Of a stretch of 64,000 bases of DNA, positions 1 through 10,200 are shown in pieces. The DNA lies in assembly GCA_027405735.1 (NCBI GenBank), contig JAPEHQ010000015.1, forward strand, positions 186,001 to 250,000. The letters run 5' to 3'. The number at the start of each line of letters is the position of its first letter. Position 1 is the stretch's first letter. This DNA is from Mucor racemosus (lineage: Eukaryota; Mucoromycota; Mucoromycetes; Mucorales; Mucoraceae). The translations under genes and the position numbers were made by a program. Below the pieces are notes generated by a model. The model saw nothing but the letters and a program-made list of their open reading frames with translations, was not told the DNA's origin and did not search any database.

Positions 1-1010
1 ATTAAGTAATAAAACTTTGTACTTTTGGCCCAAAAACGGAATTTTGTTTAAAGGATTTTCATGTAATATTTTACAATAAAAATATTGCATATTTTTTATT
101 GAGCAAATAGAGGGCTAAATACTGTATATGTGTATACTTTTTTTTTTTATAATTGGTAGTATAATTCACCCTAAATTTGCAAAACCAAAAAAAAAAATTT
201 AAAAAATGTCAAAATTGATGATCTGGACAAAAATATTTTTCGAAATTAATATTCCACTTATAAGCCTTGTAAGTCTTAAAAATAAGAGATTTTATAATAC
301 TTGAAAACTTTTTCAAGAATTTACGATGTTGTACCCACTTGATTCAAGCTTATTACTGTAAATATTTATACATGTTGATATTGTGTGGTAGTTTATTTGA
401 TGATAATATAGTCTTACTTGATAATTAATGCGTCAGAGGTGATTTACATTGAATTTTAGTCTTACCTCTCCAACATCATAAACATAAAAAATATGGTCAT
501 CACTGGAACCTATTGCCGCCTTTTTACCCCCCCTCTTTGTCCCAAGCCAATCTATTTAATGCTTTACCAGAACCAACTTAAGTACTTACAAATGGTTCCT
601 CGGTATTTGCAGTCAAATTCCATAAATTAAATTGAATGGTTCCATCTACAGTAGCATCAAACGTATCATAAGCCCTCCTTATGATAAATGTCAATCTAAA
701 ATCAGAAACATCCCATTGTCGTTGTTATAAGCTATGAAGAGCTTGATTTTTAATAATACAGTAATTAAATAAAAAATAAGATGATACTAATAGCATAATA
801 TGGTAAGTATTTAACATATAAGTAAGTTTGATGAAGTATGCTTTTAAACCCATTTAAAGATTCTGAGGCAAACACAACATCTTGGTCCTGTAATCTCTAT
901 CCATCAAAATGTTGCGATTTCCAATACACAATAAATGCACCTTTTATCAGCCTTGACCTCGATGTATATTGTTGGGTATCAGTTTTTTACCAGCTGTATT
1001 TTCTCTAATT
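1..1010 (-). repeat. Repeat R1, copy A (partial, runs off the window start)
   Basis: On the minus strand this matches R1 copies B (19040 on), C (22540 on), D (44195 on) and E (59031-63399). Shared landmarks include the block that reads 'gggccaaaagtgcaaa' in copy B and the gttgattttggtatc-side AT-rich segments. It carries a dynein-like exon remnant at 466-695. Similarity with copy C continues past that remnant to about 850 and then fades. The right boundary is approximate, and the left end lies outside the window. No intact ORF is present. Confidence 0.75.
466..695 (-). pseudogene. Captured dynein intermediate-chain exon remnant (R1 copy A)
   Basis: Read on the minus strand, the translation contains FDATVDGTIQFNLWNL, then NTEEPF and VGSGKALNRLAWDKEG, ending in YVYDVGE next to a GTAAG donor-like site. 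This order (a WD40 blade with LWNL, then ALNRLxWDKEG, then IGSSDxHxYVYDVGE) is that of the last WD repeats of cytoplasmic dynein intermediate chain. An in-frame TAA precedes VGSGKA in every copy that keeps this site, and a frameshift lies in a G-run near 525. The piece is non-functional. It is best explained as a host gene fragment carried by repeat R1. Confidence 0.65.
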
Positions 1011-2860
1011 CATTAATATTCAGTCATATTGAACGATGATTTGTAGCACTGCCAAAAAAAAAGAATAAATGCTTCAACAGTTTTCTACATACTAAATTAT
1101 GCAATTTAGTAGCAATGATTGCACTTAACTAAGTTTTTTGAAGAACATATTGATGTTAATCGGAATAATTAGTGCTTTCATTCAAAAGTAAGCTTTGCTT
1201 TATACATTTACATTCACTCATTCGATAAATGACAATGCATTTATTATCAATTATATCGATCAATCAACTTCATCTTGATTCAATACATTTGACAATTAAA
1301 TGCCTAAAGTACACTTGCCCCACCAGCAGATATCGTCACAAAAGAATCTCATACAGGTCGACAAAGCATCACAATTTGTATCATTATTTTTTTTGTGTTC
1401 ATATAGATCTGACCTCTCTTACACATTCATAGACCTCTGCATGAACCATATCTCCATCTTCTGTTCAATTTAACTGAAATACATTGAACGCCAACATCGT
1501 AGTACTTAATAAAACGCCTTATTTTATTGCGAGTCAACACAACTAATCTAATGCTAGTTTAGCATCAGTAATTAATTAAATCAGATAAATTTGAGATTCG
1601 ACAATCCCTTTTAGTATTTTGGCATACCTTGAGCTAATAATGGATCATTATTATTATAGATACGCTAATCGAGGATAGTGAGTTAACTCTAATGGACGAA
1701 CTAGTTGATTAGCAGTATAAAGGAAACATTAAAATCAAATATAGCAATTGAATGAGCGAAAAACAATAAATCATGTAAATTAGCATAATTGAATAGTTTT
1801 AAGCGTTTTGAACAGGAATACACCTTTAATTTTGATCTATAAAAATTGATTTATTAGTAAAATCAATTAACAAGTAATGATTATGGTATATCTTTGATAT
1901 GTGGTAGTGCTATACAAGACAACATTTTGTTTTCCTCTTCTTGGCTGTTGGTCATTAAACAGAAACAAATATTTTCTAGAAATAAAAATAGATTAACAAG
2001 AGCTCATTCATTCATTCATTCATTCACTCAAATCAAGTCAATGCTATGCATACTTTTATAATCACCAATTTTTCTGCAGGAAAATTTTAATTCCATTTGA
2101 ATATCAGGAGGTTCAGTATGAGATTGAAATGAAATGTAACATAAATAATAGGCAAAACCTACACACACAACAATGGTAGTGTGATGTTTTATCTAGTTTG
2201 TTAACTCATATGAAGGACTGTCCAAACCAGCGTGAAATGAAGATCCAACAATAGTCCTCCAGACATACATATCCACAATATTACTACTCTTTAAAAATAT
2301 GTTATTGATATTATTGCTTAAAAGTCATTTTTTTCGATGATGGTTTAATTATATTTTTTTAAAAACATGATCATGATTGTTATGTCAATATCATATCCTA
2401 GGTCGCACATTCAAGGTCGCAGTCAATATTCGGTATTATAGTAAATCAACAGGTGTACACGTTGATTCACATGCGTCTTAGTAAATTGGTGTAATGTTCT
2501 TAGATAGTAATTCTGTGTAATAGCTATAATGAAAAGTATATAAATACATCCTCTGGATGTATTGTTAATAAAAAGTGTAATATTTTGGCAAGATTATTTC
2601 TTAAGACCGTTTTGACATTTCAATGATAAGGTCAATATATGATGGTGGTATATTATCTTTCCAATGTTTGAATTTTCTCATCACCTAATATTGAGTCAAT
2701 TTTCTTCAGATTTTCAAATAAGATATATCTTCTCTCCATGGGCTATTGATATCTGTCCGAAAATAGAAGAGTTATTAGTATCCAAATATCAGTATACACT
2801 AACCTGATATCTACCTAAAATTGACCTAAAATCGATTGTAAAAAATTAAGCACCTAAATT
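1011..2860. other. Gene-free AT-rich DNA
   Basis: No coding exon with conserved character is visible on either strand. Short tandem (CATT)n lies near 2008-2030. A TATAAATACATCC block with an adjoining short palindrome near 2540-2565 looks promoter- or LTR-like, but I could not find element boundaries. Confidence 0.4.
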
Positions 2861-3271
2861 AAGGTGGCAGCTTTTTGTGTTTACAAAATTGATCCAACTG
2901 AAAACTACTCTGCATTTTTTATCTCAGCGAAAAATATTGATTTTTCTTCGAGATAATCAAAATAATAGGTCATATTATAGCTTAAACCCTACGATAACTG
3001 GGTTCCAAAATTGATTTGTTGAATTGATCGATAAATGATTGAAAAACAAAATTATTTAATAACTCATGAACTGCAAAGTAAGTTGAGCTAGCGTTTTAAA
3101 TGTTTTTTGTACAGTTTGGGATTCGGCATTCAATTAAACAAAATGCAAGCATATGTTTCATGTTAAATTCTGCGTAAAATGCGATTGAAATTTTGGTGTT
3201 TTATTGAAGATGCACATTACTTTTTATAAGTGTGCTTCAACTATTATAATTACTTGTGATGATATACAGCA

Positions 3272-4001
3272 TACAGTGAAATTACATACTAAAAACGCTT
3301 GACAACAATAAAACAACCTAAATTCCAAGTGTCGCTCATAAAATATGATGCCACTTGAAATGTGAACAACAATAATAAACAAACGCTTCAATTGAACACA
3401 ATAACAAACGCATGCTAAAAATATGAAATACCTTTTTGAACTATACATGTCGTTTAGATGATAGCACCCTTGATCACGGCGCAATTAATTACACAAATGA
3501 CATATATATCAAAACAGGATTCTATCCAAATTAATAATGATAATAAACAAAGATATCAATTTAGTCAACTAATTATCTATATTGAAGTTGCGCTATCAAT
3601 ATAAATAAGATTCAAGCATATAAAAACTACCCCTTAAAAATCAAGGTTATTACATAAAATAGATATAACAAAAATAAACAAAACAACCATTTCCCAAAAG
3701 GTCGCTATTGTCACACTTGACATACAATCCCTTATGGTCAATGCTCTACACAATTCACCCCTTAAAATATCAAATCAATAACAATGTACTCAAGACTGGA
3801 AGATTACTAAATATACATCCATTCAAGTCTGATGGTATCCAAGTTCTCCAAATCACTATGAATACCCTCATACTTTTTCAATTATTTTAAATCTTCAGAA
3901 ATCTTTTGTAATAAAAACTTTAGCTGATTATAATTGTATTTCTACTGCTTTTATTTTTTATACTTTTTTTATTATGGTAAATAACTTCGTCATTTGCTGC
4001 A
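3272..4001 (-). mobile_element. Solo LTR, family 1, copy 1 (730 bp)
   Basis: It is flanked by the exact 5-bp duplication CAGCA (3267-3271 and 4002-4006). Read on the minus strand it starts TGCAGCAAATGACGAAG and ends CACTGTA, a slightly decayed TG...CA pair. Two other copies of nearly the same length lie at 4361-5088 and 60191-60917. LTR retrotransposons typically leave TG...CA ends and 5-bp target duplications. No gag-pol ORF is attached, so this is a solo LTR. Short ORFs inside (for example 3708-3890) recur in all copies only because the repeat does. Confidence 0.8.
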
Positions 4002-4360
4002 CAGCAAAAGTATCTATCGATCGAGCTATTGCGGAACTTTCTAACTGTATTTTGCGTAGAGAAAATGAGATTTTTGCCAAAATTGTTTTCAAATTCAGAA
4101 TTTGGGATGAGGGTATACACGTTTTTTTTTTGAAACAAAACTAAAGATATTCTTTTGTGCACATTTTTGAGGATATCTCCACGAAGAATCAATATTTTGA
4201 AAACAAATTAAATTGGATCCAAAAGAGCTCAACGAGGTTGATGACATGAATGAAAACAAAAATGCTGCTTAATCTAACGAATATTTCGTAATCTATTACA
4301 AAAAGGTAAAAAAAAAAAAAAAAAAAATAAAAAAAAAAGCGCTCAGGATTTTTTACACTG

Positions 4361-5088
4361 TGCAGTAAATTACGATGTTATTTACTAAAATAAAAAAAAA
4401 TATAAAAATAAAAGCAGTAGAAATACAACTATAATCAGCTAAAGTTTTTATTACAAAAGATTTCTGAATAGTTAAAATAATTGAAAAGTATGAGGGTATT
4501 TATAGTGATTTGGAGAACTTGGATACCATCAGACTTGAATGAATGTATATTTAGTAATCTTCCAGTCTTGAGTACATTGTTATTGATTTGATATTTTAAG
4601 GGGTAAATTGTATAGAGCATTGACCATAAGGGATTGTATGTCAAGTGTGACAATAGCGACCTTTTGGGAAATGGTTGTTTTTGTTTATTTCTGTTATATC
4701 TATTTTATGTAACCTTGATTTTTAAGGGGTAGTTTTTATATGCTTGAATCTTATTTATATTGATAGTGCAACTACGATATAGATGAGTAGTTGACTAAAT
4801 TGATATCTTTGTTTATTATCATTATTGATTTGGATAGAATCCTGTTTTGATATATATGTCATTTGTGTAATTGATTGCGCCGTGATCAAGGGTGCTATCA
4901 TCTACACGACATGTATGGTTCAAAAAGGGTATTTCATATTTTTAGCATGCGTTTGTTATTGTGTTCAATTGAAGCGTTTGTTTATTATTGTTGTTCACAT
5001 TTCAAGTGGCATCATATTTTATGAGCGACACTTGAAATTTAGGTTGTTTTTATTTTATCAAGCGTTTTTAGTATGTAATTCCACTGCA
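4361..5088 (+). mobile_element. Solo LTR, family 1, copy 2 (728 bp)
   Basis: It starts TGCAGTAAATTACGA and ends AATTCCACTGCA, a perfect TG...CA pair. The exact 5-bp duplication CACTG flanks it (4356-4360 and 5089-5093). It interrupts repeat R2 between sequences that are contiguous near 58020-58060 in the other R2 copy. Orientation is opposite to copy 1, which lies only 359 bp away. Confidence 0.85.
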
Positions 5089-5440
5089 CACTGAAATATG
5101 TTATAGAGCACTTAAAAATAAGTAAGTTTAATTATTATAAGTTGTTAGTATAGCTTAATTTTTTTGCAGAGATATGAAGGTTCAAAACTTTAATTTTTAG
5201 CAGTAAAGTACCTGTAAAAATCTGAAACATTAGCACTATAAAAGCTATAGCAGGTCCAAAAAATAGGATATTTCTGGATACTTGTTTTTGGAATAAAGTT
5301 GATCATCTCAGGTATATTGGCATATAATTTTTTCTTGGTGTTACTTGGTGGAAAAAAAAGTAGAGCAGAGATGAAAAGTGAGACCCATTTTTTTTTTTTT
5401 AGGAAAAAGCGGCGAATTTACGTGTTTTTGAGCCTTTCGT

Positions 5441-5877
5441 GATATATAGTATAAGATAAATTTAGGAACAGGTAACATAGTGTGATCCATTCATATATAT
5501 TTGGCAGTGTCTAAGGTGCATTCTAAAAAGTGTTTTGTATTGGATTAATTATATGAAAGGTGGTATGCTTCTGTTTTGAAGAATCATCGCTCTAAAAATT
5601 AATGTTGGGTATATATTTTATAATTTCTTTTAATTCTCTATCTTTGCATATAATCAAATGCGTATAAAATTGTGGTGTGAAGATATTCCGAGGAGTGCGC
5701 TTAAAAGCCGGCTTGATTTGAGGATAAAGTAAATATACACAAAAAGAAAATTATGCAAGAAAACCCCATGTAAAACCATGTGTTCCGCATCGTGCTATGA
5801 AATATATACCCATTGAAACAAAAATCTCTTTTATTTTTCTTTTTATTAAATATCAAATTGTTAAATTAACGCACTCT
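5441..5877. other. Short gene-free spacer downstream of COX6A
   Basis: This holds the 3' side of COX6A (minus strand) and AT-rich spacer. No gene or repeat is recognised in it. Confidence 0.4.
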
Positions 5878-6422
5878 TTACTCTTCAGTAGCGTCAAGAT
5901 TGACCGCAGGATTAAAGAAAAGTGAATTCTTGCCCCAAAAGAAATCCTATAAGTGAATATTTTTAAGATTAGAGTTATGCATCATCTTTTTTATTTCAAT
6001 AAATGTCTTACTCTTCCTCTGAAATTGATGTATGGATATTTAATCCATTCCATAGGATGTTCTTTCAAATGGTGTTGATGCTTTTTAAATAAATTATATG
6101 CGTTGTAGCCAGAACCGATAAGTCTGTGTGTAACAATAAAGTGTCAATTTAGATCAGACGATAAAAATTAACCAAAAAAAACTTACGCAGGAATGCAAAC
6201 GAACAATGTAATCTTTTTCCAAGTCTCGGCAGATTCTATAAAATACTTTTTAATATTCATTTGCTACCGGTATATTATTCTACCAAACTTACGAGCAGCA
6301 TGAACTTTGACAGCATCTCTTTCAGCTTCAAACTCGGTTTTGACCAATTGTGATTGATAGCGAGCACCTAATCTCCTGAAATTGCGAGATTGATTGATTG
6401 CAGCAGTACGAAGAATAGACAT
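5878..6422 (-). CDS. COX6A: Cytochrome c oxidase subunit 6A, mitochondrial (119 aa)
   Basis: This is a nuclear-encoded small subunit of respiratory complex IV in the inner mitochondrial membrane (COX13 in budding yeast). Exons on the minus strand are 6293-6422, 6187-6235, 6012-6123 and 5878-5946, all with GT-AG introns. The joined frame has a presequence-like N-terminus (SILRTAAINQSRNFRRLG), then FEAERDAVKVHAAQSAETW, the membrane segment KKITLFVCIPALIGSGYNAY, and the family tail HPYINFRGR/DFFWG-type ending NPAVNLDATEE. The AERxAVKxHAA...TWKKI core and the WG motif near the end are hallmarks of Cox6a. I start at 6422 because the longer frame above it lacks conserved sequence. It is divergently transcribed from NDUFB7, with 257 bp between the start codons. 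Confidence 0.93.
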
Positions 6423-6679
6423 TTTTTTTTCAATAATTAGAAATTCATTGGAAAAAACCAAAAGAATGTTCGCAGGATTATGAGATGCCTTTTATTGAGC
6501 AATGTCTTGCCCCACATTCAAAGGAGGTGACGTCGTGGTTCTGGATTGTAAGATTGATGATCCGCGACCTGTAAGGTAAAGATGTTCATTAGCGAGGGGT
6601 AGGTGTTTTTCTCTTCTTTTTTTTGTTACAATCGACTTTAAACCCCCCCTCTCTTCTTTTCTCGAAAATATAAACCATA
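6423..6679. promoter_or_regulatory. Shared divergent promoter of COX6A and NDUFB7
   Basis: Start codons of two oxidative-phosphorylation genes face apart across 257 bp, so both promoters must lie here or overlap the neighbouring 5' exon. The stretch includes pyrimidine-rich tracts (6607-6670, CTCTTCTTTTC-type) next to the NDUFB7 start and a more GC-rich patch containing TGACGTCGTGG (about 6529-6539), whose TGACGTC core resembles a CRE/ATF site. Binding is inferred, not shown. Confidence 0.5.
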
Positions 6680-7050
6680 ATGTCAGGTAAATCATCAAAA
6701 TTGAATAGCATAATTACATGAAAATTCATGTCCTGAAATTTAAAATGAAATTTTATATTAACAATTGATTTAGAAAAAGCTTCTCAACAAGACATGGCAA
6801 AATCCCGTATTCCATTTGAATATCGTGATTATTGCGCAAAACTTTTGATTCCCCTTAATAAGTGTAGAGGCGAGACCTTTTATCTCCCTTGGAAGTGTGA
6901 AACTGAACGTCATGCTTATGAAAAATGTCAATATGATGAGTATGTACACTTTGTGGAAATGGAATGAATCAATTTTTTAACGCAATTTCTTTAATTAGTT
7001 TCAAGCGTCGTATGAAGGAACAACAAGCAAAGGCTGAAGAAGAGGATTAA
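6680..7050 (+). CDS. NDUFB7: NADH:ubiquinone oxidoreductase subunit B7-like (74 aa)
   Basis: This is an accessory subunit of mitochondrial complex I on the intermembrane-space side. Exons are 6680-6686, 6774-6939 and 6999-7050; the first holds only ATG TCA G. The protein reads FEYRDYCAKLLIPLNKCRGE, then FYLPWKCETERHAYEKCQYD and DFKRRMKEQQAKAEEED. The four cysteines form the twin CX9C arrangement (C...C-R, W-K-C...K-C) of the CHCH fold, which is oxidised by the Mia40 route. The LLIPLNKCR and CQYDxFxxR blocks are family signatures. Gene prediction easily misses it because the start exon is 7 nt and no long single-frame ORF exists. Confidence 0.92.
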
Positions 7051-7126
7051 AATCTATAAAATCTTATATATAAATAAAATACATATACACTTATTACAAT
7101 CAACATCGAATTGACAGTTTTGACAT

Positions 7127-7151
7127 GCACACACACACACACACACACACA
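7127..7151. repeat. (CA)n microsatellite
   Basis: A perfect CA dinucleotide tract sits in the 159 bp between the stop codons of NDUFB7 and the convergent ATPase-fold gene. Confidence 0.9.
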
Positions 7152-7209
7152 GTTCAATAAAAAATCAACATGTAAGAAAATACAAGCGAAATACGGATTT
7201 ATTACTATA

Positions 7210-10200
7210 TTAATCTAAAAGATCAAGCGATGGTGAGGTAGTTGGAGGGGGTGGTAATGTGGCATTTTGAGTAGCATCAACATCAGAAGTGGCAGGAATG
7301 TATATATGATTCATTAAGGATTCAAGGTAATTCTCTGCAAAGGAAGACATGTAAAATTCATGTTCAGAACTGTGAGCAGAAACAAAATTATGAGCCAATT
7401 CATGACACATTGTCATAAACCAGTAAATCAATGCTTCTTTTCGTTTGCTTGTTTCTTGTTCCTTTTTGGTTGTTTCATGCAAAGCTAGATAATATCTCAA
7501 ATTCATAAACAAACTACCACTGAGATTAAACGCAATAGTAGGGCCTTCACTGTCATAGAATATTTGAATGGTTGCTAATTTAAGTCCAAATACTTGTGCT
7601 AATTCAGTGAGAATGCTATTAAATCTTGCCATGGCTTGACCATATTGTTCCAATACATCATCTGGTTGAACATTGCGATGTACAAATAATTCCATACCCA
7701 TTACATTGCCCACATAGCTCAAATTATGACCAGATGTAGCATCGCAGTAAGTAGACGATTCATTTACTTGGTTAATACGAGGTGGTGTATACACATCTTG
7801 TCCAGCATAAGGTTTGCACGAATGAATGGCTCGTTTAAGATTTTGTTGAATATTGGCTGTAAAATTGGGAGTAATGGTTGTATCAGATTTTGGTAATTTG
7901 GGTTTCTGTACTGCACCAGTATTGTCATTGATTTGCTTTGCAATGTCGTTTGTTGAAAGCACTGATGGTGGTGGTGGTACCGGAGGGGGAGTAGCAGCAG
8001 GTGTTGGCTTCCAAGCTCCCCAGAGCTTATTCATGAATCCAGATGGTCTTTCATTTTTGATTTGTTGACGCTGTTGAGCAGCTGCCAGCTCAATTTGCTT
8101 TTTGAGCTCTTCTTCTTCAGATACGACGGATTTCTCAACCTCTTTTCCAGGTTGTTTGATCTTTGGATAATCTTCATGAAGAAGTTTTGTAATCACATTT
8201 TGGGCATGATTATCATGTTGTTGAGAGATCAATTGACGAATGTAACCTTCTTGGCAATCACCAAAAACTTCTTGGACTTGTTTTGTAAAGGCATCAAGTT
8301 CTCTAGGTGAAAGAGGTTTGGGCATAGAAGGTGGAGGAGATGGATTTGCATTAGATGAGGAATTAAAAGGAGGAGGAGAAGAAGAAGGTGTATGAACAGG
8401 TGTAGCATCTTGTTGTTTTCTAATGTTCAAAATACGATCTACAGGTACACCTTTGCGACGTAAATTGTATAAACTTGTAGTCAAATAACGTTCAACGATA
8501 ATAGCATCATTGAAGCGAACCCTGGCAAAGATTAAACTACATAAAGAATTGGCGATATCATAATAATCAATGTCGTTTGAATTGGATATATAGATTTGAA
8601 AGTTATTTCTATCAGCGCATGAAGTAGTAGGTTGAATGTTTTTTTCGTTGGTATGTTTAAATGTACGAGTAATCTTCAAATCTTTTACTTGAGTAACTTT
8701 AAGATGTTGCTTGACATATTTTTCATCGTGCAATAATTCTTTCTTTCTTCGAGGTTCATCATTCATCATTTGGTATATAATAATTGGAGTACGTTCAAAA
8801 ATCATTTCAGTGATTTTCTTTGTTGTTTTAGTAACGCCAATGTTTGTTGCATAAGAGTAAGCTTCTCTAATTTGACTTGATAGCATTTTACAACCTAAAG
8901 TCGCATAAAAATCTTCCAACATTGGTTCCATTGGAGCTGATAAAGGACTAAAGATTTGCTGTGCCATAGTATCGTTAATGATGAAAATATCTGAAGCTTT
9001 GGCAAGCCTGTATTGTACAAATTCTTCTTCAGCAACCTCTTCACCATTGTCTTGTTTCTCTTGCTGCTGTTGTTGTTCTGATAAAGTGGTACGTTTTATA
9101 CCAACCAAGAAAGGCTTTGTCTTCATATCTTTTACCAATTGACTATTTGATTTGATTGAATAAAACTGGCCTGCAATTTGACGCAAAGCTTCAAGATATC
9201 GTTCACCACCGCTGCTTAAATCCCAGAAACGTTGTGGATCTTTGACAATCATTGCAGCCAGTTCGACCGTAGTAGGTTCATCCTTTACACCGCATGATCG
9301 TAAAAAGGAATTGGACAAGGAACCAAAACTAACATATATAAACAACTCTTTGTGGAAATTTGTAGAATCATCTGATTCAAAATAGACTTGTGCAGGCAAA
9401 AATAATTGAATAGATTCATTCTTATCAACTGGAATGAATGGAAGTTGTCTTAATGTTTGCCATTGAGCATAAGAGAATTCTCCCATTCGACTTGCCATAA
9501 ACTCAAAGACTTTTCGAGCTTTTTCATGATCTATTTCTTGCTTTTCTACAAATGCTGCAATCAATCTATCAGCTGTGGGATTTTCTCGTACACCAAGCTT
9601 GTCTCGAACAAAAATTAAATCTTGATGAAGCACTTGGAATCCGAGTAATTGTGCTTCTGGATTAGTAAAACAATCCTTTGGGGCTGCAAATGTTTTACCA
9701 TCTGAGCAAGGCAAGAATTTGATCTGAATTGTATTGACATTGTATGAATCCTTGTAGTCTTCATGGTGTTCAATGAGGTAAGAAAGAGCACGTTTTTGAA
9801 TCGTTTTTCTTTCATTTGTCATATTGGAATCAGGAGCTGCTAATAGTAATAAAGATGCCAAAGGTGGAGCTATGTTAAGACCAAGTGTCTCTAAGAACTT
9901 GGCTTCATCACTGAGAGGTCTCCATCGAGGCATGGCTGTCCAATAAATCATGGGTAATCTCAAATCTCGAACAATATCAGTAGGTGCAAATAAATCACCA
10001 GCACGATAACGCTTGAATATCTTCTTGGTTTGCTTCTCCATAATAGGCTTTCCATCATTGTCAAGCTTCCCACTTGGCTTACTAATTTCTCTCAATCGTG
10101 GTTCCTCACCTTCTCTTGTAAATATTGCTGTTTCTTTCAACCTCTTTAATTCAATTGCACTCAATGTAGATTGCACAGAAGTGAGATATTTGACTAACTC

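Larger units (their letters stand above)
2870..5440 (-). repeat. Repeat R2, copy a, split by two solo LTRs
   Basis: On the minus strand this matches 57700-58800 almost throughout. Shared landmarks are 'cgtggagatatcctcaaaaa', 'gtataccctcatcccaaatt' and the 'tcaacttactttgcagttc' stretch. Removing the two solo LTRs (3272-4001 and 4361-5088) with their duplicated 5-mers leaves about 1.1 kb, the length of the uninterrupted copy. No intact ORF is present and the function is unknown. Weaker relatives occur near 16260-16700 and 43560-43760. Confidence 0.75.

Noticed and set aside
3224..5094. Conserved small proteins (ORFs recurring at 3224, 3708, 4435, 4825, 60265)
   Set aside because: They recur only because the solo LTR is repeated, on either strand, with frame-disrupting differences.
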